Source: Natrinema saccharevitans (GTDB taxonomy: Archaea; Halobacteriota; Halobacteria; Halobacteriales; Natrialbaceae). From it: a DNA stretch of 64,000 nucleotides. How positions within the stretch are numbered: the stretch's first letter is position 1; each line of letters opens with the position of its first letter. Shown here piece after piece: positions 30,262 through 37,369 of this stretch. A model generated the notes under the pieces. It made no database searches and was not told where the DNA came from. It saw only the letters and a list, made by a program, of their open reading frames with translations. Made by a program: the position numbers and the translations under genes. The stretch lies in NCBI RefSeq assembly GCF_001953745.1, contig NZ_LWLN01000001.1, positions 2,790,001 through 2,854,000 of the forward strand. Direction: 5' to 3'.

Positions 30262-30361
30262 ACGATGTGATAGGTATCCGTTGGAACAGGAATGTAAAAA
30301 GGACAATGGTTACGCCGCATGCCCCACCCGCGGCGAGCGACAGTCGGACGAATCGCCGTCC

Positions 30362-30457
30362 GTCTCATACGGTTTGCTGTGCCGACGTCCCGGTGGGACT
30401 ACAGAGCGGTCGCGGTTCCACCGGCACTGACCGACAGCGGTCCGTCTGACGGGAGAC
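30362..30457 (+). repeat. About 90-bp palindromic element B, copy 1
   Basis: Outer arms CATACGGTTTGCTGT and ACAGCGGTCCGTCTG are imperfect inverted repeats; inner arms CCGGTGGGAC and GTTCCACCGG pair over 10 bp around a loop. Related copies lie at 31455-31541 (inverted) and 51164-51250. This copy lies in the intergenic region between divergent genes. No open frame; it looks like a non-autonomous mobile or structural repeat. Confidence 0.7.
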
Positions 30458-30578
30458 CTCGCAGTCGGTATCGAGCGGGGCGAATCCGACCGACTGCCGC
30501 ACTGGCGATCGCGGTCGACGACCCCCTCGAGACCGGCACGAACGTTTTCACGATCCCGCACGTACCGTCGGCATAGCC

Positions 30579-31151
30579 ATGCAACTCGAGCCGAATCGCA
30601 CGGCAGTCGTGGTCGTCGACATGCAAAACGGGTTCTGTCATCCGGACGGCTCGCTGTACGCGCCGGGCAGCGAGGCGGTCATCGAGCCGATCGCCGATCT
30701 CCTCGAGCGCGCCCGCGAGGCCGGGACGCAGGTGATCTTCACCCGCGACGTCCACCCGCCGGAGCAGTTCGACGACGCCCACTACTACGACGAGTTCGAC
30801 CAGTGGGGCGAACACGTCCTCGAGGGCACCTGGGAGGCAGAGATCGTCGACGAACTGACCGTCGAAGACGGGGATCACGTGATCGAGAAACATACCTACG
30901 ACGCCTTTTACAACACCGAACTCGAGGGGTGGCTGAACGCCCGCGGGATCGGCGATCTGGTGATCTGTGGCACGCTCGCGAACGTCTGTGTCCTCCACAC
31001 CGGCGGTAGCGCAGGGCTGCGGGACTTCCGGCCGATCATGCTCGAGGACTGCATCGGCGCGATCGAAGACGGCCACCGCGAGTACGCGCTGGATCACGCC
31101 GCGTGGCTGTTCGGCGAGGTCGAGCCGAGCGCGGAGATCGCGTTCGCGTGA
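30579..31151 (+). CDS. Isochorismatase family hydrolase, nicotinamidase-like
   Basis: A 190-residue cysteine hydrolase of the isochorismatase superfamily. The triad is D14 (VVVDMQNGF), K104 (IEKHTYDAF) and C137 (TLANVCVLHT); the metal site of nicotinamidases is suggested by D57-x-H59 in RDVHPP. Conversion of nicotinamide to nicotinate is likely, especially with a nicotinate phosphoribosyltransferase gene 3.5 kb away, but related enzymes act on other amides. It starts at ATG 30579. Confidence 0.8.
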   Translation: MQLEPNRTAVVVVDMQNGFCHPDGSLYAPGSEAVIEPIADLLERAREAGTQVIFTRDVHPPEQFDDAHYYDEFDQWGEHVLEGTWEAEIVDELTVEDGDHVIEKHTYDAFYNTELEGWLNARGIGDLVICGTLANVCVLHTGGSAGLRDFRPIMLEDCIGAIEDGHREYALDHAAWLFGEVEPSAEIAFA

Positions 31152-31216
31152 TCGTCCGTCGACGGCTGCTCGCCCGGGCCCTCGCCTTTTCACGGCCGTC
31201 GGTCCAAGGGACACCC

Positions 31217-31297
31217 ATGAGAGACGCGCGATCGCGACTCGACGGCGGGTCGAACGGTCCGCCCCTCGAGTCGGCGACGGACGGTGATGGCACGTGA
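31217..31297 (+). CDS. 26-codon leader ORF of cassette 1
   Basis: Short frame of 26 codons (MRDARSRLDGG...) whose TGA stop overlaps the GTG start of the next gene by four bases (GTGA), an arrangement typical of translational coupling. An equivalent 26-codon frame with the same kind of overlap (ATGA) precedes the paralogous gene at 31749. Peptide sequences are only weakly similar (RS-x-L near the start, S19). It may be a regulatory leader rather than a functional protein. Confidence 0.45.
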   Translation: MRDARSRLDGGSNGPPLESATDGDGT

Positions 31298-31458
31298 ACC
31301 GGCGGCGACTGCGCCCGCTGTATCTGATCGGCATCGCGCTCAACGCCGTCGCGTTCACCTACGCCGTGACGAACGGCACGTGGCTGTACGCCGGCGCGTT
31401 CGCCGTCGTCGCGGGTTATCTCGTCGTTCGGCTGCGGATGGTATCCGCCGACGGCTGA
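31294..31458 (+). CDS. 54-residue two-helix membrane protein, copy 1
   Basis: Starts with GTG inside the overlap with the upstream 26-codon frame. Two hydrophobic helices (about residues 9-25 and 30-46) are separated by a short turn, ending in RLRMVSADG. Paralogue of the 54-residue protein at 31749: both share MN-x-RRL-x-P-x-YL-x-G at the start and RLR followed by AD at the end. The TGA stop lies inside the terminal arm of palindromic element B copy 3. Function unknown. Confidence 0.6.
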   Translation: MNRRRLRPLYLIGIALNAVAFTYAVTNGTWLYAGAFAVVAGYLVVRLRMVSADG

Positions 31459-31541
31459 TACGGTCTCCCGTCCGTCGTTGTCGGTGGGACCGCGAGCCGC
31501 TCTGAGTCCCACCGGGATCGGGATAGTACACCGTACGAGTC
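31455..31541 (-). repeat. Palindromic element B, copy 3 (inverted)
   Basis: On the minus strand it reads CTCGTACGGTG...CCCGGTGGGACT...GTCCCACCG...ACCGTATCAG, matching copy 1 closely in the central part. Inner arms CGGTGGGAC and GTCCCACCG are perfectly complementary over 9 bp. It separates the two 26/54-residue cassettes and overlaps the stop codon of the first. The rest of the gap to 31671 shows nothing else except the upstream sequence shared by both cassettes. Confidence 0.68.
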
Positions 31542-31671
31542 CGCTGCACCGCCGAGAGCCGAGGACCCGCTCATCGCTCCCGGCGAGAACGCGACCGTCC
31601 TCGAGCGGACGGAGATCGGCCGCCGGCCGCCGATCCGAAGCTGTTTCCCACAGTCGGTCGAACGCACGGGC

Positions 31672-31752
31672 ATGTGCGGAATTCGATCGGCGCTCGCGAC
31701 GACCGCGGGCCGCTCGAGCGGCGGGTCGACGGCGGGGGGAGCAGCCGAATGA
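31672..31752 (+). CDS. 26-codon leader ORF of cassette 2
   Basis: Exactly 26 codons (MCGIRSALATT...), ending in an ATGA overlap with the next gene, just as in cassette 1. About 30 bp upstream of the ATG are shared with cassette 1 (TTTC, GTCGGTC, AA, AC at similar spacing), supporting a duplicated promoter-leader unit. Confidence 0.45.
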   Translation: MCGIRSALATTAGRSSGGSTAGGAAE

Positions 31753-31913
31753 ACGAACGGCGGTTACTGCCGGTGTACCTGCTCGGTGCGGCGGGCAGCG
31801 CGTACGCCTTCTGGTACTACGTCTCGGCGAGTGCGGTCCTGCCGGCGCTCGCCTTCGGGCTCGTGACCGTCGCGTTCGTCGCCCGACTGCGGATACTGAC
31901 CGCCGACTCGTAG
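31749..31913 (+). CDS. 54-residue two-helix membrane protein, copy 2
   Basis: Paralogue of 31294-31458 with the same length, a MNERRLLPVYLLG start, two hydrophobic helices and the ending ARLRILTADS. It begins in the ATGA overlap with the 26-codon leader. Conservation of length, ends and gene overlap argues that both copies are real genes. Small size suggests a subunit, a regulator or a membrane-active peptide; no family recognised. Confidence 0.62.
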   Translation: MNERRLLPVYLLGAAGSAYAFWYYVSASAVLPALAFGLVTVAFVARLRILTADS

Positions 31914-31974
31914 GCGCGCCGATCGGCAGTCGGATCGGAAAGAGCGAGAGAACAGCCGACGGTCGAAACCGGGA

Positions 31975-32466
31975 TCAGTCGCTCCGGAACACCCGGTACG
32001 CGCCCTGCCCGATCGCGACCTCGTGGGCTTCCCCGTCGGGCGTCGTACTCTCGACGACGATCTCGCTGACCCCGACGCTGCCGCCGACACGGACGACGTC
32101 CGCCGTCGCCACGAGATCCCCCGTCGCCGGCCGGAGGTAGTTGAGGTTCAGGTTGATCGTCGCGATCCGCGCGCCGAAGGGGTCGTCCATGGCCGTCCGC
32201 AGGCAGAGCCCGCCGACGGTGTCGATCAGCGTCGCGGCGACGCCGCCGTGCATGTCCGCCCGTTCGTCGTCGGCGGCGTTGGGCCGCGTGTTCGTCAGTT
32301 TCTCGTCGTAAGGGATCGACATCGTCATCGTCCCGTCGCCGACGTGGTCGATGCTCGTCCCGAGCCACGAGAGGAACTCCTGGTTCTCGTCGAGGAAGTA
32401 CTGCAGCATGCTCTCCCGGTCGTCGAACTCCTCGAGCATGTCCTCCGTCGGCGCGTCTTCGGTCAT
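31975..32466 (-). CDS. PaaI family thioesterase
   Basis: A 163-residue hotdog-fold acyl-CoA thioesterase of the PaaI type. The catalytic-helix motif is MHGGVAATLIDTVGG, followed by ATINLNLNYLRPA, the usual second conserved strand. It probably hydrolyses aryl- or acyl-CoA in the cytoplasm. The substrate is not predictable and no phenylacetate genes are nearby. Start ATG 32466. Confidence 0.86.
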   Translation of the reverse strand: MTEDAPTEDMLEEFDDRESMLQYFLDENQEFLSWLGTSIDHVGDGTMTMSIPYDEKLTNTRPNAADDERADMHGGVAATLIDTVGGLCLRTAMDDPFGARIATINLNLNYLRPATGDLVATADVVRVGGSVGVSEIVVESTTPDGEAHEVAIGQGAYRVFRSD

Positions 32467-32565
32467 GACCGTCCGTCGCTCGGCGACGCTCTTGACAGCT
32501 ACGTTTCCAGGCCGCCCCGTTGTCCGCCGTTGATTCGTGGGCCGGTGATCGGAGACGGCCGCCGA

Positions 32566-33459
32566 TCAGCACTCGGCACTCGAGCGGACCCGCACCCGAA
32601 CGTCCGCACCGACCGCGAGGGGGAAGTCGGGACGGATCAACTTCGCGCCGAACGCGCCGTCGCGGGCACAGAACAGCGACAGCCCGGCGATCGGCTCGTC
32701 GTTTACCGTGACGGTCACGTCGTCCCACGCGATCGTCCGGCCGGTCGCGACGCCGAGTCGGTCGCCGTTCAGCGAGACGACGGTTTCGGTCGGCTCGTCG
32801 ACCTCGAGGGACTCGCCGTGCTCGAGCAGTCCGCCGCCGTCGTAGTGTGGAAGTCCGCCGTCGAGGACGCCGCCATCGTCGGCCTGGACGCCGGCGAATT
32901 CCGCGCCGGGGTTCGGATGCACCGGCGAATCGAGGATCGCGTAGGTCGCCCCTGTCGAGACGACCCGGCCGGTGCCGTCCCACTCGAGCGGCCGGACCGA
33001 TACCCCGAGTTCGATCGGGAGCGACCCCGACGCCCGGTAGGGGTTCTGGTCCGGCCCACGGAACCCGACGTGCAGGTGATTGTCGACCCACGGTGCGAAA
33101 AAGCCCGCGCGGACGAGCCGTCCCAGCGAGTCGCCCCGCTCGACGCGATCGCCGGCCGCGACGGCGGGCTCGACGTGGAGGATTCGAACCGTGAGGCCGG
33201 CCAGCGGGCTCGAGGCCGCGGGCTCGAGCAGGATCAGGTGGTCGTGGTCGGGCGCGTAGGGTTTCGGCGGTGCGCGGACGGTGCGGGTCTCCCGGACGGT
33301 GCCGGCGATCGGGCTCGGCGCGGCGGTCGTCCGCCCGTCGGAACGCGTCCCGGGATAGCAATCGATCGCACAGCCGCCGTCGTGGGCGGGGTACGGCGAG
33401 TTGTACAGCGAGACGCGCTCGTACTGGTTCAGGACTGCTGCGGGGAGCGTGACGACCAT
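32566..33459 (-). CDS. M23-like metallopeptidase-fold protein
   Basis: A 297-residue protein with traits of the M23/LytM duplicated hybrid fold: AHDGGCAID (H26, D33) resembles the HxxxxxxD zinc motif, GTVRETRTVRAP resembles the first hairpin, GDRVERGDSLGRL the typical central turn, and NHLHVGF gives the HxH motif. Archaea lack murein, so the substrate would differ or the fold is non-catalytic. No signal peptide is visible. The second half has no recognised domain. It diverges from the lipoate ligase-like gene 57 bp away. Confidence 0.6.
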   Translation of the reverse strand: MVVTLPAAVLNQYERVSLYNSPYPAHDGGCAIDCYPGTRSDGRTTAAPSPIAGTVRETRTVRAPPKPYAPDHDHLILLEPAASSPLAGLTVRILHVEPAVAAGDRVERGDSLGRLVRAGFFAPWVDNHLHVGFRGPDQNPYRASGSLPIELGVSVRPLEWDGTGRVVSTGATYAILDSPVHPNPGAEFAGVQADDGGVLDGGLPHYDGGGLLEHGESLEVDEPTETVVSLNGDRLGVATGRTIAWDDVTVTVNDEPIAGLSLFCARDGAFGAKLIRPDFPLAVGADVRVRVRSSAEC

Positions 33460-33516
33460 CGATCGTCCGACGCTGGGTGGCGTGACCGTTTAGACCCACC
33501 GAGTCGAACGACCGGT

Positions 33517-34227
33517 ATGCGCGTGCTTCGCGGACGGGCCGACTCGATCGACGCCGATCGCGACGCGACCCGGCGACTGCTCGCGAGCGCCGCCGACGAC
33601 GAACCCGCCGTCCGGGTCTGGGTTCCCCACCGACAGGTCGCGTTCGGTCGTCGGGACGCCGAACGCGAGGGCTACGACCGCGCCCGGGAGGCGGCCGACG
33701 ACCGGGGCTTCCCGCCGATCGAGCGGTCGGTCGGCGGGCGGGCGGTCGCCTACGACGGCGAGACGACGCTGGCTTTCGCCCGCGCGGAGCCGGTCGAGGA
33801 GTATCGGCGGGGGACGACCGACCGCTACGAGCGCGCCACGGCCGCCGTCGAGCGCGCGCTCGAGGGGCTGGGCTGTGACGCGGTCAGGGGCGAGCCCGAC
33901 GACGCGTTCTGTCCCGGGACCCACTCGCTGTCGGCCGCGGACGGGACCGAGGGCGGGCGACGGAAACTCGTCGGGATCGCCCAGCGGGTCCGGCAGGACG
34001 CCGCGCTCGTCGCGGGCGTCGTCCTCGTCGCGAACCGGTCGGCGCTCGCGGACGTTCTCGAAGGCGTCTACGACGCCCTCGACCTCTCGCTCGAGCCGGC
34101 GTCGGTCGGTACCGTCACGGGGGCGGGCGGGCCGGCCGATCCCGGCCCCGTTCGGGCGGCGCTCGAGGACGCGCTGGTCGGCGATGCGACTGTCGGTTCG
34201 GTCGACGACGTGCAGTCCGGACCGTGA
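33517..34227 (+). CDS. Lipoate-protein ligase A family protein
   Basis: A 236-residue BPL/LplA fold protein. Family motifs are RSVGGRAVAYDGETTLAFA (lipoyl-AMP binding), FCPGTHSLS, and RKLVGIAQRV with the conserved lysine. It may attach lipoate or octanoate to 2-oxoacid dehydrogenase or glycine cleavage proteins; haloarchaea have several divergent members of uncertain role. Start ATG 33517 is deep inside a longer frame that is antisense to two other genes. Confidence 0.8.
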   Translation: MRVLRGRADSIDADRDATRRLLASAADDEPAVRVWVPHRQVAFGRRDAEREGYDRAREAADDRGFPPIERSVGGRAVAYDGETTLAFARAEPVEEYRRGTTDRYERATAAVERALEGLGCDAVRGEPDDAFCPGTHSLSAADGTEGGRRKLVGIAQRVRQDAALVAGVVLVANRSALADVLEGVYDALDLSLEPASVGTVTGAGGPADPGPVRAALEDALVGDATVGSVDDVQSGP

Positions 34228-34254
34228 CGGAGCGAGTCGACCGTCCGCGTCTGG

Positions 34255-34524
34255 CTACGGTTTCAGCGGGAGGACCCCCCGACCGTCGTTTCGCATGAAC
34301 TCGCGGTTCCGGTCGGGCCAGGCCAGCAGCCGTTCCCTGAGAGGGTCCCCGTCGGCCGTCTTCGGGTCGGGGCCGCCGAGTTTCGCGAGCAGCGTCAGGA
34401 CGGCCCAGCCGCCGTAGCCGACCACGACCGTCACGCCGGTCAGGACGACGATCGAGACGCCGAGTTCGGCCAGTCGTCTCGGAAACGGTTTGCGCTCGTT
34501 TCCCGAGTCATCACGGGCGGACAT
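34255..34524 (-). CDS. Uncharacterised single-helix membrane protein
   Basis: An 89-residue protein with a charged amino end, a hydrophobic helix at about 22-46 (VSIVVLTGVTVVVGYGGWAVLTLL) here cited only in part, and a tail rich in charged residues (DPLRERLLAWPDRNREFM). I do not recognise the family. Start ATG 34524 is set by the end of noisy upstream sequence. It converges on the lipoate ligase-like gene and diverges from the next gene. Confidence 0.6.
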   Translation of the reverse strand: MSARDDSGNERKPFPRRLAELGVSIVVLTGVTVVVGYGGWAVLTLLAKLGGPDPKTADGDPLRERLLAWPDRNREFMRNDGRGVLPLKP

Positions 34525-34656
34525 ACGCGTCGGTTCGACGCGCCGGTTCGTAATAATTCCCCGATCGACACGACGGCTGCCGAAGTGAGGTAACGTTTTT
34601 CGTCTCCGTGTCGTTTCCCCAGGCATGACGACACGAACGCGACCGGAGGGGCGGCG

Positions 34657-35181
34657 ATGACGGCGGACGGCTCGGAGTCGGCCGGCGGATCGGCGGGGAC
34701 GGACGCCGCCTGGGACGACCTCCTCGAGGACGCGGCCGAAATCGCCGAGGAGTACCGCGAGGAAGGGTGGGACGCCGTCGTCCTCGAACCGGCCGACGTC
34801 TCGCCGGTCGAGAGCGACGACCGAACCGGACTCGACGTCGCGGTCTCGCAGTCGGCGTACGAACTCGTCGAGGGCCTGATCGAGGACGGCGACGTGACGA
34901 TTGCCGCGGCCGACGTCTACTACCGGCCCCTCGAGGAGGGGGACGGCGACCGGCGGGTGGCGCTCGCGGTCGAACGCGACGAGGAGACCGAGACGGCCGT
35001 CCTCGTCCCGCTGGTTTACGATATCACGGCGTGTCGGTCCGTCTTCGAAACCGCGCTGCTCGAGGCGGAACTGCTGGTTCACGTGGCGGCCGACCCCGTC
35101 GCGGGCCGGGTGACCTTCTCCCACGACGATCCCTCGCTCTTTCTCGAGGAGTCGGACGTACAGGCCTGGAGCGAGGAGTAA
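34657..35181 (+). CDS. Uncharacterised haloarchaeal protein
   Basis: A 174-residue acidic cytoplasmic protein with patterns I associate with a haloarchaeal DUF (possibly DUF7529): WDDLLEDAAEIAEEYREEGWDAVVLEPADV at the start (cited in part), a middle VALAVERDEETETAVLVPLVYD and an end FSHDDPSLFLEES. No catalytic motif. Upstream, an 11-codon frame starting at 34625 ends in an ATGA overlap with this ATG. It converges on nadC. Confidence 0.7.
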   Translation: MTADGSESAGGSAGTDAAWDDLLEDAAEIAEEYREEGWDAVVLEPADVSPVESDDRTGLDVAVSQSAYELVEGLIEDGDVTIAAADVYYRPLEEGDGDRRVALAVERDEETETAVLVPLVYDITACRSVFETALLEAELLVHVAADPVAGRVTFSHDDPSLFLEESDVQAWSEE

Positions 35182-35188
35182 GCGGGCG

Positions 35189-36004
35189 TCAGGTTCCGGT
35201 TCGGAAGGAGAGATCCAGCGACGGCGCCGAGTGAGTCAGCGACCCCATCGAGATCACGTCGACGCCGGTGGCGGCGTAGTCGGGCACGTCCGCGACGGTG
35301 ATCCCGCCGCTGGCCTCGGCCAGCACGCCGTCGTAGTCGGCGAGTTCCGCGACCGCGTCCCGCGTCCGGTCGGGCGTCATGTTGTCCAGCAGGACGATAT
35401 CGGCACCCGCTGCGGCCGCACGCGGGGCGTCCGCGACGCGCTCGACCTCCACGTCGAGTTTCGTCGCGAACGACGTTCGCTCCTCGAAGTGAGCGATCGC
35501 TTCTTCGAGGCCAAGCTCGGCGACGTGGTTGTCCTTGACCATGACCATGTGGGAGAGATCGAGCCGGTGGGTGTCGCCGCCGCCCGCGACGACCGCCCGT
35601 TTCTCGACCCCGCGGAGGCCGGGGGTAGTCTTGCGGGTCGCGGCGACGGCGACGTCGTCGGCTTCCGACCGCGCGGCGGTGACTGCCTCGCGCGTCCGCG
35701 TCGCGATCCCCGACGCGTGGCCCGCGAGGTTCACGGCGACGCGTTCCCCCCGCAACACGTCCCGTGCCGGTCCGTCGACCCGGCAGAGTTCGTCGCCGGG
35801 TTCGATCTCGGTTCCGTCCTCGAGGCGGTCGGTCACGGTCACGTCGAGGTAGTCGAATACGGCTTCGGCGGCCTCGAGGCCGGCGGCAACGCCCGACTCC
35901 TTCGCGACGAGTCGCCCGGTCGTCTCGCCGGGGACACGATTGGTCACGTCGTGGTGGCCCACGTCCTCGCGGAGCCAGCGTTCGACCTGCGCGTCGGTGA
36001 TCAT
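35189..36004 (-). CDS. nadC: Nicotinate-nucleotide pyrophosphorylase
   Basis: A 271-residue quinolinate phosphoribosyltransferase that makes nicotinate mononucleotide from quinolinate and PRPP, the third step of de novo NAD synthesis. Motifs: ATRKTTPGLR (quinolinate binding), GGGDTHRLDL, MVKDNH, and ASGGITVADV followed by GVDVISMGSLTHS. Start ATG 36004 (MITDAQVERWL). It lies downstream of an MFS transporter and nadBA on the same strand, so the pathway cluster is interrupted by one gene. Confidence 0.92.
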   Translation of the reverse strand: MITDAQVERWLREDVGHHDVTNRVPGETTGRLVAKESGVAAGLEAAEAVFDYLDVTVTDRLEDGTEIEPGDELCRVDGPARDVLRGERVAVNLAGHASGIATRTREAVTAARSEADDVAVAATRKTTPGLRGVEKRAVVAGGGDTHRLDLSHMVMVKDNHVAELGLEEAIAHFEERTSFATKLDVEVERVADAPRAAAAGADIVLLDNMTPDRTRDAVAELADYDGVLAEASGGITVADVPDYAATGVDVISMGSLTHSAPSLDLSFRTGT

Positions 36005-36090
36005 ACGGGAGTCTGTGAGCGCCCGGCAAAAAAGCGATCCGCTCGGCGCGATTCGGACTCGAGACCGACCGGTTCGCCGCGATCCACTGA

Positions 36091-37257
36091 CTACTCGGGG
36101 AGCCGGCCCGTCCGCTCGAGGGCGACGAGGGCCGCGATCGTGGCGGCGAGAACGAGCGCCGCGGCGGCGAAGACGGCGTCGTAGGTGTACCCCCGCTCGA
36201 TGAACAGCCCCAGCGCGGACGAGCCGAGTGCCTGCGTGAGCATCCACGCGGAACTGAACACGGCGTAGGCGCTACCGCGCGCGGAGTCGGGGAGCGTGTC
36301 GAGGAGATACGTGTCCGTGGCCGGGAACAGCGTGTGGATGACGAACCCGATGACCGCCGAGAGCGCGACCAGCACGACCAGTCCGTCGACGGCGGTGAGC
36401 GCGAGCAGGCAGGCGGCGAAGGCACCGACGATCCCGAGCAGGAACGGGACCTTCGGGAGCCGGTCGGCCAGGTCGCCGCCGAAGAAGAACGCGGGCACCC
36501 CGGCGGCGAAGACGACCGTGAGCATCGTCCCCGCGGCGCGGTCGGAGAGCCCCTTCGACTGCATGTAGAGTTCGTAGAAGTTGAACACGCCCTGCCAGAC
36601 GAACGACGCAGCGCCGACGATGGCAAGCGCCGTCACGATGATCCGCCACTCCGAGAGCGCGCCGGCGACGAAGTCGCGGTCGTCCCGTCCCGCCGCCGGC
36701 ATCTCGGTCCCGCTCGCGGCGTACCACGCGTAGACCGTGACGACCGCCGCGCCAACGGCGATCGCCCACAGCGAGAGCCGCCAGTCGACGAGAACGGCGA
36801 GCGCGACGAACGGGGCGGCGACCACCGCGGCGAGCTGGCTGGCGGCCCCGTGGATACCCATGACGCGGCCGATCCGCGTGGGGTACAGCTCGCTCAACAG
36901 CGGGTTCGCCGAGACGAAGTACACCCCGGAGGCGATCCCCATGAGGAACGCGCCGATCATGAGGTGACGGACCGTCGTCGCGGTCGCGGCGAGTCCGGAC
37001 GAGACCGCGAGGATCGTCCCGGCGGCGATCACGACGTGGTGTCGCGGGACCTTCGTGAGCAGCCACCCGGTGGGCAGTCGGGGCGAGGCGCTCCCGACCC
37101 ACGCGAGCGTCACGATGAGGCCGGCCGTCGCCTCGCCGATCGCGAACTCACCGATGAACACGTCGAGCAGCGGTGCGAAGACGATTCTGGCGAGGTTGAC
37201 GAAGAAGACGAGTCCACAGAGGGAGGCGAAGAGTCGAGCGCGGGCCACGCTCGACAT
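36091..37257 (-). CDS. MFS transporter
   Basis: A 388-residue major facilitator with about 12 hydrophobic segments in two halves joined by a charged loop (GTEMPAAGRDDRDF). The motif between helices 2 and 3 (GWLLTKVPRHHV) is present. Located between nadB and nadC on the same strand, it could move a pyridine precursor, but gaps of 112 and 86 bp to its neighbours leave separate transcription possible. Substrate unknown. Confidence 0.82.
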   Translation of the reverse strand: MSSVARARLFASLCGLVFFVNLARIVFAPLLDVFIGEFAIGEATAGLIVTLAWVGSASPRLPTGWLLTKVPRHHVVIAAGTILAVSSGLAATATTVRHLMIGAFLMGIASGVYFVSANPLLSELYPTRIGRVMGIHGAASQLAAVVAAPFVALAVLVDWRLSLWAIAVGAAVVTVYAWYAASGTEMPAAGRDDRDFVAGALSEWRIIVTALAIVGAASFVWQGVFNFYELYMQSKGLSDRAAGTMLTVVFAAGVPAFFFGGDLADRLPKVPFLLGIVGAFAACLLALTAVDGLVVLVALSAVIGFVIHTLFPATDTYLLDTLPDSARGSAYAVFSSAWMLTQALGSSALGLFIERGYTYDAVFAAAALVLAATIAALVALERTGRLPE

Positions 37258-37369
37258 TCTCCACAGGTGATTTCAAGGGTTCCGAAAGCGGAACGGGCAC
37301 TGGTAGCAGTGGCCGTCCGACTCGTCGACGACGGCCGCCGGTGGTCGACCCGTGCGACCCCTCGTCCGG

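Noticed and set aside
28885-30270. Long plus-strand open frame (461 codons) opposite the PGF-CTERM surface protein
   Set aside because: High-GC haloarchaeal codon usage leaves long antisense frames open. The minus strand encodes a complete exported protein with signal, motifs and anchor, and the plus frame has no recognisable domain.
32023-33516. Plus-strand open frame leading into the lipoate ligase-like gene
   Set aside because: It is antisense to the thioesterase and the M23-like gene and reads as Arg/Asp/Val-rich noise. Family similarity begins only at ATG 33517.
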